Shown here: positions 32,671 to 40,030 of the stretch, in pieces | Layout: each line of letters begins with the position of its first letter | Position numbering within the stretch: position 1 is the stretch's first letter | From: Sphingomonas oligoaromativorans | Lineage (GTDB): Bacteria > Pseudomonadota > Alphaproteobacteria > Sphingomonadales > Sphingomonadaceae | Length of the DNA: 64,000 bases | Assembly: GCF_011762195.1 (NCBI RefSeq) | Contig: NZ_JAASQK010000002.1 | Coordinates: 248,001 to 312,000 of the forward strand | Direction of reading: 5' to 3' | Position numbers and translations under genes: made by a program | Notes under the pieces: model-generated | What the model was told of the DNA's origin: nothing | Database searches by the model: none | Seen by the model: the letters and a program-made list of their open reading frames with translations, nothing else

Positions 32671-33204
32671 ATGGCGTTGAACGCATCGGATCGATTGGTG
32701 AATCTTCTGGGCGCGCTGGCGCTCGGCGTGTCCGACCAGATACGCTCCGCGATCGCCGAGGGTATGCCGCTTGGCGGAGAGACGGCGGCGGCGCTGACCG
32801 TGATCGGTCATGCGCCGGCCCTGTCGATCGATCAGCTAAGCCGTGTCCTGCGGCTGTCACACGCCGGCACGGTCCGCCTCGTCGAGCGTCTCGTCGAGCG
32901 CAACCTCGTGGAGAAACGGCCCTCGCCCGCGGATCGCAGGGTGATGAGCCTGACGTTGACGCCGGACGGCAGCGAGCAGCGTGACAGGCTGCTTGCGCTT
33001 CGGCGCGCCGCGCTCACGCCCCTGCTCGATCGGATCGCACCCGAGGATTGCTCCGCACTCGAACGGGCGGCCGAAGCGATTGTGGCGGCGTTGCCCGAAG
33101 ACGCGCTGTCCGCGTTGACGACATGCCGTTTCTGTGACGAGCGTCGCTGCGCCGGTTGCCCGATGGAGGTCTTCGGACTGCTGGCGCCCGCGGGCAATCC
33201 CTGA
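32671..33204 (+). CDS. MarR-family regulator with a C-terminal four-cysteine cluster
   Basis: This 177-residue regulator has a winged helix-turn-helix (LSIDQLSRVLRLSHAGTVRL, then the wing around EKRPSPADRRVMSLTLT, residues about 51-98) and helices for dimerisation. The tail carries Cys152, Cys155, Cys160 and Cys163 in the pattern C-x2-C-x4-C-x2-C (TTCRFCDERRCAGCPMEV), plus Cys127. This suggests metal binding or thiol sensing. ATG at 32671 is preferred over the in-frame TTG just upstream. It is divergent from the AhpD-like gene and probably represses it until oxidised or metal-loaded. Confidence 0.85.
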   Translation: MALNASDRLVNLLGALALGVSDQIRSAIAEGMPLGGETAAALTVIGHAPALSIDQLSRVLRLSHAGTVRLVERLVERNLVEKRPSPADRRVMSLTLTPDGSEQRDRLLALRRAALTPLLDRIAPEDCSALERAAEAIVAALPEDALSALTTCRFCDERRCAGCPMEVFGLLAPAGNP

Positions 33205-33358
33205 TGGACGGCCGCCGCCGGGCGCTTCGATAGCCGGGCGGCCCCGCCCCGCCGTTGCGCTTCGGAGCCTGCCACCGCGCCCGGTTCCTCTTCGAGACCG
33301 GCCGCAACGGATAATCATCATGCATTTTCCGTAATCGACCGCAGGTGCGGCCGAGGTT

Positions 33359-33384
33359 GTAACCTTTGCCGCATCTCGTTCGTG
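33359..33384 (+). promoter_or_regulatory. ECF-type promoter of the cytochrome P460-like operon
   Basis: GTAACC (33359-33364), a 16-base spacer and CGTG (33381-33384) end 37 bases before the first P460-like start codon. Confidence 0.7.
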
Positions 33385-33420
33385 AACCCCCTCAACACCG
33401 AAGGCGTGGAGGAGGTTGGG

Positions 33421-34035
33421 ATGCAGAAATCCTGGACGATTTTGATGCTCAGCGCGGCTGCCACGGTGACGGTTGCCGGCTATGCTCAATCGCGCACGGG
33501 GGCGATGGCTCCGGCCGAAGTGCGAACCGGCCGGTATCTGCCGGAATATGCGCCCGACGGCTCGCTCCTGCTGCCGAAGAACTGGCGCACCTGGGTGTAT
33601 CTCGGATCGCCGCTCACGCCCAACGCGCTGAACGACGGGAAGGCCAATTTCCCCGAGTTCCATAATGTCTATATCGAGCCCGGATCCTACGCGATCTACA
33701 AGAAGACCGGCCAGTTTCCAGAAGGGACGATCTTCTTCAAGGAACTCCAGCTTACCTTGCCGGCGCAGAATCCCGACGGCTCACGGACCGAGCCTTCGGG
33801 TCGCGGCTATTTCCCCGGCCCTTACAACGGCGCGGACGTCACCGTGAAGGACAGCAAGCGCTACGCCGCCACCGGCGGCTGGGGATATTATAATTTCAAT
33901 CACCACGAACCGAAGGCCGCCATGGCCATGCCGAAGTCGAAGGAGGAATGCGCGTCCTGCCACATGGCGAGCGCCAAGAAAGACGATGTCTGGACGCAGT
34001 TCTACCCGCTGCTCGACGATCTTTCGCTGAAATGA
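33421..34035 (+). CDS. Cytochrome P460-like periplasmic c-type heme protein
   Basis: This 204-residue exported protein has a signal peptide (about residues 1-22), a beta-rich P460-type domain (NWRTWVYLGSPLTPNAL, then YKKTGQFPEGTIFFKEL) and one heme site CASCH (177-181) near the C-terminus. P460 proteins hold heme c with an extra lysine cross-link and oxidise hydroxylamine or handle nitric oxide; relatives without the cross-link bind such ligands. Which lysine might cross-link here I cannot tell. ATG at 33421 follows GGAGG. The second P460-like gene starts 38 bp later. Confidence 0.82.
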   Translation: MQKSWTILMLSAAATVTVAGYAQSRTGAMAPAEVRTGRYLPEYAPDGSLLLPKNWRTWVYLGSPLTPNALNDGKANFPEFHNVYIEPGSYAIYKKTGQFPEGTIFFKELQLTLPAQNPDGSRTEPSGRGYFPGPYNGADVTVKDSKRYAATGGWGYYNFNHHEPKAAMAMPKSKEECASCHMASAKKDDVWTQFYPLLDDLSLK

Positions 34036-34073
34036 CCGATCCTGTCCGAGGCCAATCCTTCAGGAGGCTCGAC

Positions 34074-34679
34074 ATGAACATGAAACGACCGGCGCTTGCC
34101 ACGAACCACATTTTCCTGATCGGATTGGCTCTGCTCTTCGCGACCGGATGTACCCGGAACCCGGCGACGGGCGCGGAGAAATCCGTCGCCGGCACCGGGG
34201 CGGCGGATACGAATGTGGTCGATGCCGGCGCGAATTTGCGCGTCCCCAACGACTATCGGGCAACCTATCAGACGCTCGGCACCTGGGCGATCGCGGCGGA
34301 CTCCGGCAAGGGCTCGAAGGAGATGCATATCGTCTATGCATCGCCGGGTGCCGCCGAAGCCTACCGAAAGACCAAGCAATTCCCCGACGGAACGGTGCTG
34401 GTGAAAGAGGTCTACCAGACCGAGACCAGCGACATGACGACGGGCACCGTCAGCCATCCCGACACGCTCAAGGGCTGGTTCGTCATGGTCAGGGACAGCA
34501 GGAACTCCCATCCGGGCAAGCCGCTCTGGGGCGACGGCTGGGGATGGTCCTGGTTCGACGCCGGCAATCCGACGCATACCACGTCGACCGACTACAAGAA
34601 CGACTGCCAGAGCTGCCACGTCCCGGCGCAGGCGACCGACTGGATCTATGTGAACGGCTATCCGGTGCTGAAGCAATGA
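34074..34679 (+). CDS. Cytochrome P460-like lipoprotein
   Basis: This 201-residue protein is a lipoprotein: a hydrophobic segment ends in FATGC with Cys26. The P460-type domain follows (YRATYQTLGTWAI, KTKQFPDGTVLVKEVY, GWGWSWFDAG), and the heme motif CQSCH (178-182) lies near the C-terminus. Layout is parallel to the gene just upstream, but identity looks low, so the pair is an old duplication with different membrane attachment. ATG at 34074 follows AGGAGG. They share one ECF promoter, suggesting two heme sensors or enzymes for nitrogen oxides or oxidants. Confidence 0.8.
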   Translation: MNMKRPALATNHIFLIGLALLFATGCTRNPATGAEKSVAGTGAADTNVVDAGANLRVPNDYRATYQTLGTWAIAADSGKGSKEMHIVYASPGAAEAYRKTKQFPDGTVLVKEVYQTETSDMTTGTVSHPDTLKGWFVMVRDSRNSHPGKPLWGDGWGWSWFDAGNPTHTTSTDYKNDCQSCHVPAQATDWIYVNGYPVLKQ

Positions 34680-34729
34680 CCGCATGGGCGATCCGGGCGG
34701 GTTGAGGGAGCGGAGATTCCGCTCGGCGA

Positions 34730-34810
34730 CGAATCTTCCCGGTCGGCGACAGGGTCCTGACGCCGATCTTCGAGGGTGGGCGGCTGCACGCCCAGGCCGA
34801 TGCGACGGCG
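34730..34810 (+). pseudogene. Short remnant of a zinc-type alcohol dehydrogenase
   Basis: One frame reads FPVGDRVLTPIFEGGRLHA. It matches the VGDRV loop of the GroES-like domain of medium-chain dehydrogenases, about 25 codons, with no start and no continuation. It lies between the P460-like operon and the DUF417 gene and is best seen as debris from a lost oxidoreductase. Confidence 0.35.
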
Positions 34811-34815
34811 GCGCG

Positions 34816-34841
34816 GCCCGAGGCGGATCGATGCCTCGGGC
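34816..34841. terminator. Hairpin between convergent P460-like and DUF417 genes
   Basis: GCCCGAGGC (34816-34824) and GCCTCGGGC (34833-34841) are a perfect 9-bp stem with eight bases in the loop. On the plus strand TTTTCTT follows seven bases later (34849-34855), so it probably ends the P460-like transcript and the shared region. Confidence 0.5.
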
Positions 34842-34854
34842 GAGCGCCTTTTCT

Positions 34855-35343
34855 TCAGCGCTTGTGCGGTTCCGAGCCGCTCGCGAGCGAGTTCAGCAGC
34901 AGATTGAGGGACGCCGCCAGGAGCACGATATCCTTCAACAGGAACTGGCCCGGCAGTGCCGAGATCGCGGGAAACCCGCCCGCGGCCGGCTCGAACACGC
35001 CCGGCGTGGTCACGAAGAAAGTCAGCGTGATCGCGAAGGTGCAGCACGACATCGCGGCACCGATCGCGGATGCCACGGGCACGAAAGCGCCGAGGAACAG
35101 CATCGCGGCGGTCGCGAGTTCGATGACGCCTATCACGTCGCTCGCCCCCTGGATGCCGAAGGCGGTGTTCATCCAGGACATGAACGGACTGTTGGCGATC
35201 AGGCCTGAATTACCGGTGGCTTCATAATGGGTGAATTTCATGCACCCAAACCAGAGGAACACGATGACGAGCGCGATCCGAAGAAGGAGCAGGGTATTTC
35301 GCGGGCCAACGGTTTGTTCCGCCACTCTGAAGTTTTGAAGCAT
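34855..35343 (-). CDS. DUF417 membrane protein (RclC/YkgB-like)
   Basis: This 162-residue inner-membrane protein has four predicted helices. LLLLRIALVIVFLWFGCMKF with THYEA, then IANSPFMSWM, GVIELATAAMLFLGAF and TTPGVFEPAAGGFP to GQFLLKDIVLL match DUF417. E. coli RclC of this family protects against reactive chlorine. ATG at 35343 gives the family N-terminus. It has an ECF promoter 83 bp upstream. With MsrA/MsrB nearby, hypochlorous acid resistance is a fair inference, not shown. Confidence 0.85.
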   Translation of the reverse strand: MLQNFRVAEQTVGPRNTLLLLRIALVIVFLWFGCMKFTHYEATGNSGLIANSPFMSWMNTAFGIQGASDVIGVIELATAAMLFLGAFVPVASAIGAAMSCCTFAITLTFFVTTPGVFEPAAGGFPAISALPGQFLLKDIVLLAASLNLLLNSLASGSEPHKR

Positions 35344-35425
35344 CGGAATCCTTTCGCTTGAACTTGCCGCGCGACAAGGCCCGAGCCGATCGATCATCGC
35401 CTCCTCGGGCGCGCGATCACCTTAG

Positions 35426-35451
35426 CTCGGTGGAAGCGGAGCATCCGTTAC
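35426..35451 (-). promoter_or_regulatory. ECF-type promoter of the DUF417 gene
   Basis: On the minus strand GTAACG (35446-35451), a 16-base spacer and CGAG (35426-35429) lie 83 bases before the start codon. Confidence 0.65.
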
Positions 35452-35526
35452 AAGCGGATCGCCGATGTGGCGACATGAGCGGGTTCGTCCACGTCTCCTT
35501 CATAAGCGACATCCGCGCCCGCGCCT

Positions 35527-38500
35527 TCAGAAGGTCCATTGGACACCCCCGTAGAACCGCCTCCCGGTATATTGGGCCGAATAGAAGCGAGCATCGGTGT
35601 CGTTGCCCAGATGCGCCTTCTGGGTTTCCTTGGTCAGGTTGATGACGGAGCCGGTGATCGAGATCCGGGGCGTCAGTTGATATTGGGCGTTCAGATCGAC
35701 TTGCTGATAGGGATCGTTGTACCAGTTCAGGCCCGACACGAGGCCTTCGACCTGGTTGCCCCGGCGATTATAGGATGCGCGCAGCAGCACGCCGTGCTTC
35801 TCGTAGAATAGCGACACGTTCCATTGGGTCTTGGCGCTGCCCACCAGCGGGGAGGTTCCGAGGGTGGCACCGCCAAGCTTCACGGCCGCCGCCGAGGTGT
35901 GGTTGAAGGTGAAGTTCACCTGAGCGCCCAGGCCCATGTCGAGCGTATGCTGCGCATAAACTTCGACTCCTTCCGATACCGCGCTCGCGCCATTGGCATT
36001 GGTCGAATATTGCTGGACCACAACCTCCTGCCCGCCGACCGTCTGGGCGAAATCGGCGACCACCGGCACAACGAAATTCCTGACGTCCTTGCGGAACAGC
36101 GAGACGCCGAACACCGAGCCGCGGTCGAAATACCATTCGGCGCCGAGGTCATAGGCCCAGGCCGAAAACGGCTTGAGGTCGAAATTGCCGCCGCTGCCGA
36201 ACCAGCCGCCACGCTCGCCGAATTGTTGCCGGTCGAAGGTGTAGGGCGCATCGTTGAAGGTCAGCGAACGGGCCGAGGCGAGGTCGTTGAACGACGGCCG
36301 GGCGACGACCTTGGAGACGGCGCCGCGCACGATCAGACGGTGCGTGACGTTCCAGGCGACGTTGAGGCTCGGCAGCACGTCCGTGTAGCTCTTCCTCTCG
36401 TTGTTGGCGGTGAAGGTGCGGATCTGCCGCTGAGCGAGCGGGATCACCTCGCAATTGCCGTCGCCGGCGAGCGGGACATTCGGGTCGAACGGGCCGCCCG
36501 GCCCGTCCACGCAATAGTCCGTGTTGGTATAGACGGTATCGGTCGACACACCGGATTGCGCGGTGTTGACGATGCGGACGCCGACATTGCCGCGCACCGT
36601 GCCGCCCACCTTGAAATTGGCCTGTATATATCCGGCCCAGATCCGTTCATCGATGTCGTACCGGTTCTGCGCCTGCGGAACCCTCGTGGCCGGCCCATAG
36701 GTGGTGTTCAGATAATCGATTAACTTGCGCATATCGATGGCGGGAAAGACGTTCGTCCTGAAGCCGCCGTCGATGTTGCCGATGGCGTGGAAGATGCCGG
36801 GCGGCGCGTAGGAGCCCGCAGGCCCGTCCTGAAAGAGCGTCTGTGTCGCGGGATCGGCATACCAGTCCAGTTCGCCGGTCGTGCGACGAATCGTGCCGTC
36901 ACGCCATTTGCCGCCGATCTGGACGGACTCGAGGATGCCGCCGAACCGTCGTGTCACGTCGATCTGCGCATATTTCTGGCTGACGACCGAGTTGGTGTAG
37001 CCCGATCCGGTCGAGGGAAGCCCCTGATCGATCTGGGCGATGCCGCTCTGGAGATTGGCAAGAAGGTCCGGCGAGAAGCTTTCGACGAGATTGCCGCCGC
37101 TGAAATCCCATTGGCTGAGCCCGTTGCCGTTCTGCGTGACGACACCGGTCGATCTTGGCTTGGCGGCGGCGTGGAATTCCTGCGACGGACCGCCGGTCGC
37201 GCGGGTGTAGCCGCCGACAACCGCGACCTGGAGCCGATCCTTCGTCCATTCGAGATGGGCGTCGAAGGTGTTTGAAATATCCTTCTCTTTCGAGATGGAA
37301 TCCTGAATCTGCGGCGTTTCCATGGTGCAGATCGGCGTGTTGGCAAGACAGCCCGTCCCTCCCGCCGGCAGGGCGAAAGTGGCCGATTGCATGATCGTCC
37401 CGCTCTTGTCGAACCTGGCGTCGGTGAAGAGACCGTCGCCATAGCCCCATTCAGGAATCTTGATGGTGTTGCTGGTCGTGTCGTGGTCAAGCTGGAAGCG
37501 GAAATAATTGGCCGTGATATGCAGATTGCCCGTGGGCTTCAGTTCGAGCGTCGCCTGGATGCCGAGCCGCTTGCGCCGGTCGATCCTGACCACCTCATCG
37601 ACCGACTGCGGCGCCCAATAGCCGTTATAGTGCGTGCCGCCGACAATGGTCTCGCCCTTGTTCTCGGACCAATATTTGACGGCACCGTCGTTGGCGAAGG
37701 TGTTGCCGTTCACGTCCGTCGCCGGCGTGCCCCCGCCGCGACCGCCGTCGGCCCACCACTGCCAGCTCTCGGTGCCGGCATCCATCTCCCGGTCGGTGCG
37801 CTTCTGGTAGGTGGCGCCGACAAGAAAGCCGATCGTATCCGCGTCATTGTGCCAGGAGAGCTGGCCGGAGAAGCTCGGCTCGCCTTTGTGGGTCACGTCG
37901 GCATAGGTGCCTTCGGCGGACAGGAAACCCGACCAGGGCTTGAGATCGAGGGGCTGGCGGGTGCGCAGGATGATCGTGCCGCCGATGCCGCCTTCGTCCA
38001 GCCGCGCCTCCGGCGATTTGTAGACGTCGGCGCTGGCGATCATGTTGGCGGGCAGCAGCAGATAGTTGAACGAGCGCGACGGATCGGCGCTCCCGCTGAA
38101 CGTGCCGGCGGACGCGATATAGTTGCCGTTGAGTTCGGTCAGCGTCAGGTCGGACGAGAGGCCGCGGATACTGACCCTCGCCCCCTCGCCGCCGTCGCGA
38201 TCGATCACGACGCCCGCGACGCGCTGCAACGCGTCGGCGATATTCTTGTCCGGGAATTTGCCGACGTCCTCGGCCGTAATGGCATCGAAGAAGGCGTTCG
38301 CGCTGCGCTTGCGGTCGAGGCTGGCTTCGATCGATTTTCGATAGCCGGTGACGACGATGGCCCGGTCCTCCGGTGGTGCCTCGCCGGCCACGGATCGCTG
38401 CGCCACCATCGGACTTCGCGTTGGCCGCTCGGAAGCGTCCGGGGCGCCCGCGCTGTCCTGCGCGGATGCGGTCCCGGCGAGGATGGCCGACACGCCGACC

Positions 38501-38571
38501 CCAAGCAGCAACCGCGCAACGCTCCTGCCACGGCGATATGCCATCGCCGCGAATAGGCAATCGGAATTCAT
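35527..38571 (-). CDS. TonB-dependent outer-membrane receptor
   Basis: This 1014-residue receptor has a signal peptide ending TASA (about residue 37), a TonB-box-like EDRAIVVTGYR, a plug domain (FPDKNIADALQRVAGVVIDRD, VSIRGLSSDLTLTELNG) and a long beta-barrel ending in YTGRRFYGGVQWTF with the terminal Phe needed for insertion. The EASLDRKRSANAFFDAI start of the plug is common in sphingomonad and Caulobacter-type receptors. The ligand is not evident. ATG at 38571 gives the best signal peptide. The ECF promoter 113 bp upstream ties it to the redox/metal regulon. No TonB, ExbB or periplasmic binding gene is adjacent. Confidence 0.92.
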   Translation of the reverse strand: MNSDCLFAAMAYRRGRSVARLLLGVGVSAILAGTASAQDSAGAPDASERPTRSPMVAQRSVAGEAPPEDRAIVVTGYRKSIEASLDRKRSANAFFDAITAEDVGKFPDKNIADALQRVAGVVIDRDGGEGARVSIRGLSSDLTLTELNGNYIASAGTFSGSADPSRSFNYLLLPANMIASADVYKSPEARLDEGGIGGTIILRTRQPLDLKPWSGFLSAEGTYADVTHKGEPSFSGQLSWHNDADTIGFLVGATYQKRTDREMDAGTESWQWWADGGRGGGTPATDVNGNTFANDGAVKYWSENKGETIVGGTHYNGYWAPQSVDEVVRIDRRKRLGIQATLELKPTGNLHITANYFRFQLDHDTTSNTIKIPEWGYGDGLFTDARFDKSGTIMQSATFALPAGGTGCLANTPICTMETPQIQDSISKEKDISNTFDAHLEWTKDRLQVAVVGGYTRATGGPSQEFHAAAKPRSTGVVTQNGNGLSQWDFSGGNLVESFSPDLLANLQSGIAQIDQGLPSTGSGYTNSVVSQKYAQIDVTRRFGGILESVQIGGKWRDGTIRRTTGELDWYADPATQTLFQDGPAGSYAPPGIFHAIGNIDGGFRTNVFPAIDMRKLIDYLNTTYGPATRVPQAQNRYDIDERIWAGYIQANFKVGGTVRGNVGVRIVNTAQSGVSTDTVYTNTDYCVDGPGGPFDPNVPLAGDGNCEVIPLAQRQIRTFTANNERKSYTDVLPSLNVAWNVTHRLIVRGAVSKVVARPSFNDLASARSLTFNDAPYTFDRQQFGERGGWFGSGGNFDLKPFSAWAYDLGAEWYFDRGSVFGVSLFRKDVRNFVVPVVADFAQTVGGQEVVVQQYSTNANGASAVSEGVEVYAQHTLDMGLGAQVNFTFNHTSAAAVKLGGATLGTSPLVGSAKTQWNVSLFYEKHGVLLRASYNRRGNQVEGLVSGLNWYNDPYQQVDLNAQYQLTPRISITGSVINLTKETQKAHLGNDTDARFYSAQYTGRRFYGGVQWTF

Positions 38572-38683
38572 TTCAGAAAGACCCTCCCCAGGTGCGAGGG
38601 TCTTTGCAGGCCCCGTATGGTATCGCCCGCGTGCAACCGGGCACCCGCAAATCGGCTGTGGGCGGAATGCACGCGCAGCCCTA

Positions 38684-38709
38684 CTCGCCGCCGCCGGTGG
38701 AACGGTTAC
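38684..38709 (-). promoter_or_regulatory. ECF-type promoter of the TonB-dependent receptor
   Basis: On the minus strand GTAACC (38704-38709), a 16-base spacer and CGAG (38684-38687) lie 113 bases before the receptor start. Confidence 0.65.
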
Positions 38710-38832
38710 GGACGCGGGCATTTTTCCGACGGGTCATGGGGTCGTGGGCCGACGGTCGCCTTTTGCGGACCCCGGAGGATCGCCCTGGTCAGGCTCCTCG
38801 ATCGAACACCAGCCGGGCGCCGGGGGGCTATC

Positions 38833-39186
38833 TCATGCGCGGTTGCTCCATTCCGAGAGGCGCTTGTGGAAGATCAACTCGTCGAGCGAATAGCGGCCCG
38901 CACCGACGAGCATGATCGAAGCGGCCTCGGCCACGATCGGCAGAAGCGCGATCGGGTCTTCGTGGGTGGAGGCGGCTATCAAGGCCAGGCTGGCGGCGGC
39001 CGCGCCGCGCGTCAGGAAGCCGGAGCCGATCAGGCATCCCAGGATCGCCGAGGCAACCGAAAGCGGCGTCGACACGGTGTCGAACGAGACGGAGAGAATG
39101 GCCAGGGTAACCGCCAGGGACACCCTGAGGATCAATGACGCGGTATCGCCTGCATAGGATCGGAATTTACGGAGAGGGCGCGCCAT
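38833..39186 (-). CDS. Small DoxX-like membrane protein
   Basis: This 117-residue protein has three or four hydrophobic segments (ASLILRVSLAVTLAILSVSF, PLSVASAILGCLIGSGFL, AAAASLALIAAS, and ALLPIVAEAASIMLVGAG) and ends in the DoxX-like motif GAGRYSLDELIFHKR. Function is unknown; DoxX-like proteins often sit in redox stress operons. The ATG at 39186 is divergent from the response regulator at 39346. Between the two lies a perfect inverted repeat (39242-39265). No GTAAC-type site points at it. Confidence 0.7.
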   Translation of the reverse strand: MARPLRKFRSYAGDTASLILRVSLAVTLAILSVSFDTVSTPLSVASAILGCLIGSGFLTRGAAAASLALIAASTHEDPIALLPIVAEAASIMLVGAGRYSLDELIFHKRLSEWSNRA

Positions 39187-39241
39187 CGATCCACAGTGCC
39201 CCGGATTGCACTGCGGCCGTGACACTCTGGCGATGGGCAAT

Positions 39242-39265
39242 CCGCTCACCCAGATGGGTGAGCGG
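39242..39265. promoter_or_regulatory. Perfect inverted repeat upstream of the response regulator
   Basis: CCGCTCACCC (39242-39251) and GGGTGAGCGG (39256-39265) are perfect inverted arms around AGAT. The inner part CGCTCACCC, four bases, then a near complement recurs with identical spacing at 43204-43225 after the kinase gene. It is a likely binding site for the LuxR-type regulator. Confidence 0.6.
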
Positions 39266-39292
39266 AACCAACGGCGCGACGTCCGCTCGCCT

Positions 39293-39318
39293 GTAACCGA
39301 TTGGACCGCCTCTCCGAG
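39293..39318 (+). promoter_or_regulatory. ECF-type promoter of the two-component system
   Basis: GTAACC (39293-39298), a 16-base spacer and CGAG (39315-39318) end 28 bases before the response regulator start, giving a leader of about 20 bases. Confidence 0.7.
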
Positions 39319-39345
39319 AGACCTGCGTTGGATTGGTGGGGACTC

Positions 39346-39966
39346 ATGGCAGCAATACGGATTCTGGTCGTCGACGATCATGCCATGCTGAGGGAGGGCG
39401 TCATCGCCCTTCTCGCATCGGAGACCGACATCGAGATCGTCGGCGAAGCGAAGGACGGGATCGAGGCCGTCGAGCGCTATGATCGCCTGCAACCCGACAT
39501 CATGCTGCTCGACATGCAGATGCCCCGGCAGGATGGCGAAGCGACCATTCGGATCGTTCGCGAGCGTCACCCGAAAGCCAGGATCGTGGTCCTCACGACC
39601 TATGACGGGGATGTCCAGGCATCGCGCGCGCTGAAGGCGGGTGCTTCGGGATATCTGCTCAAGAGCAGCCTTCGCCATGAGCTGCTCGATACGATCCGCG
39701 AGGTCTACGCCGGGAGACGACGCGTCCTCGCCGAAATCGCGCAGGAGATCGCGCTCCACGCCGGCGAGGAGCCGCTCAGCGATCGCGAGCTTGAGGTGCT
39801 GCGATGCGTCGCCGCGGGTTCCGCGAACAAGGCGATCGCCCGCACCCTCTCGATCGCGGAAGACACGGTGAAAACCCACCTCAGGAGCATCTTCTTCAAG
39901 CTCGACGTGAAGGATCGCACGGAAGCGGTCGTCCAGGCGGCACGGCGCCGGATCATCGAATTGTGA
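39346..39966 (+). CDS. LuxR/NarL-type response regulator
   Basis: This 206-residue regulator has a receiver domain (IRILVVDDHAMLREGV, phosphoacceptor Asp56 in MLLDMQMP, LKAGASGYLLKSS) and a C-terminal LuxR helix-turn-helix (LSDRELEVLRCVAAGSANKA, then AEDTVKTHLRSIFFKLDV). It binds DNA when phosphorylated by the kinase encoded next. The ATG at 39346 fits the very short leader from its ECF promoter. Two copies of a possible operator bracket the system at 39242 and 43204. Confidence 0.93.
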   Translation: MAAIRILVVDDHAMLREGVIALLASETDIEIVGEAKDGIEAVERYDRLQPDIMLLDMQMPRQDGEATIRIVRERHPKARIVVLTTYDGDVQASRALKAGASGYLLKSSLRHELLDTIREVYAGRRRVLAEIAQEIALHAGEEPLSDRELEVLRCVAAGSANKAIARTLSIAEDTVKTHLRSIFFKLDVKDRTEAVVQAARRRIIEL

Positions 39967-40030
39967 AGCGCATGAAGGCGGATCGCTGATCTTGAAGCAC
40001 CGTCGCGCAAGGAGGAACCCTCTCGAGAGG

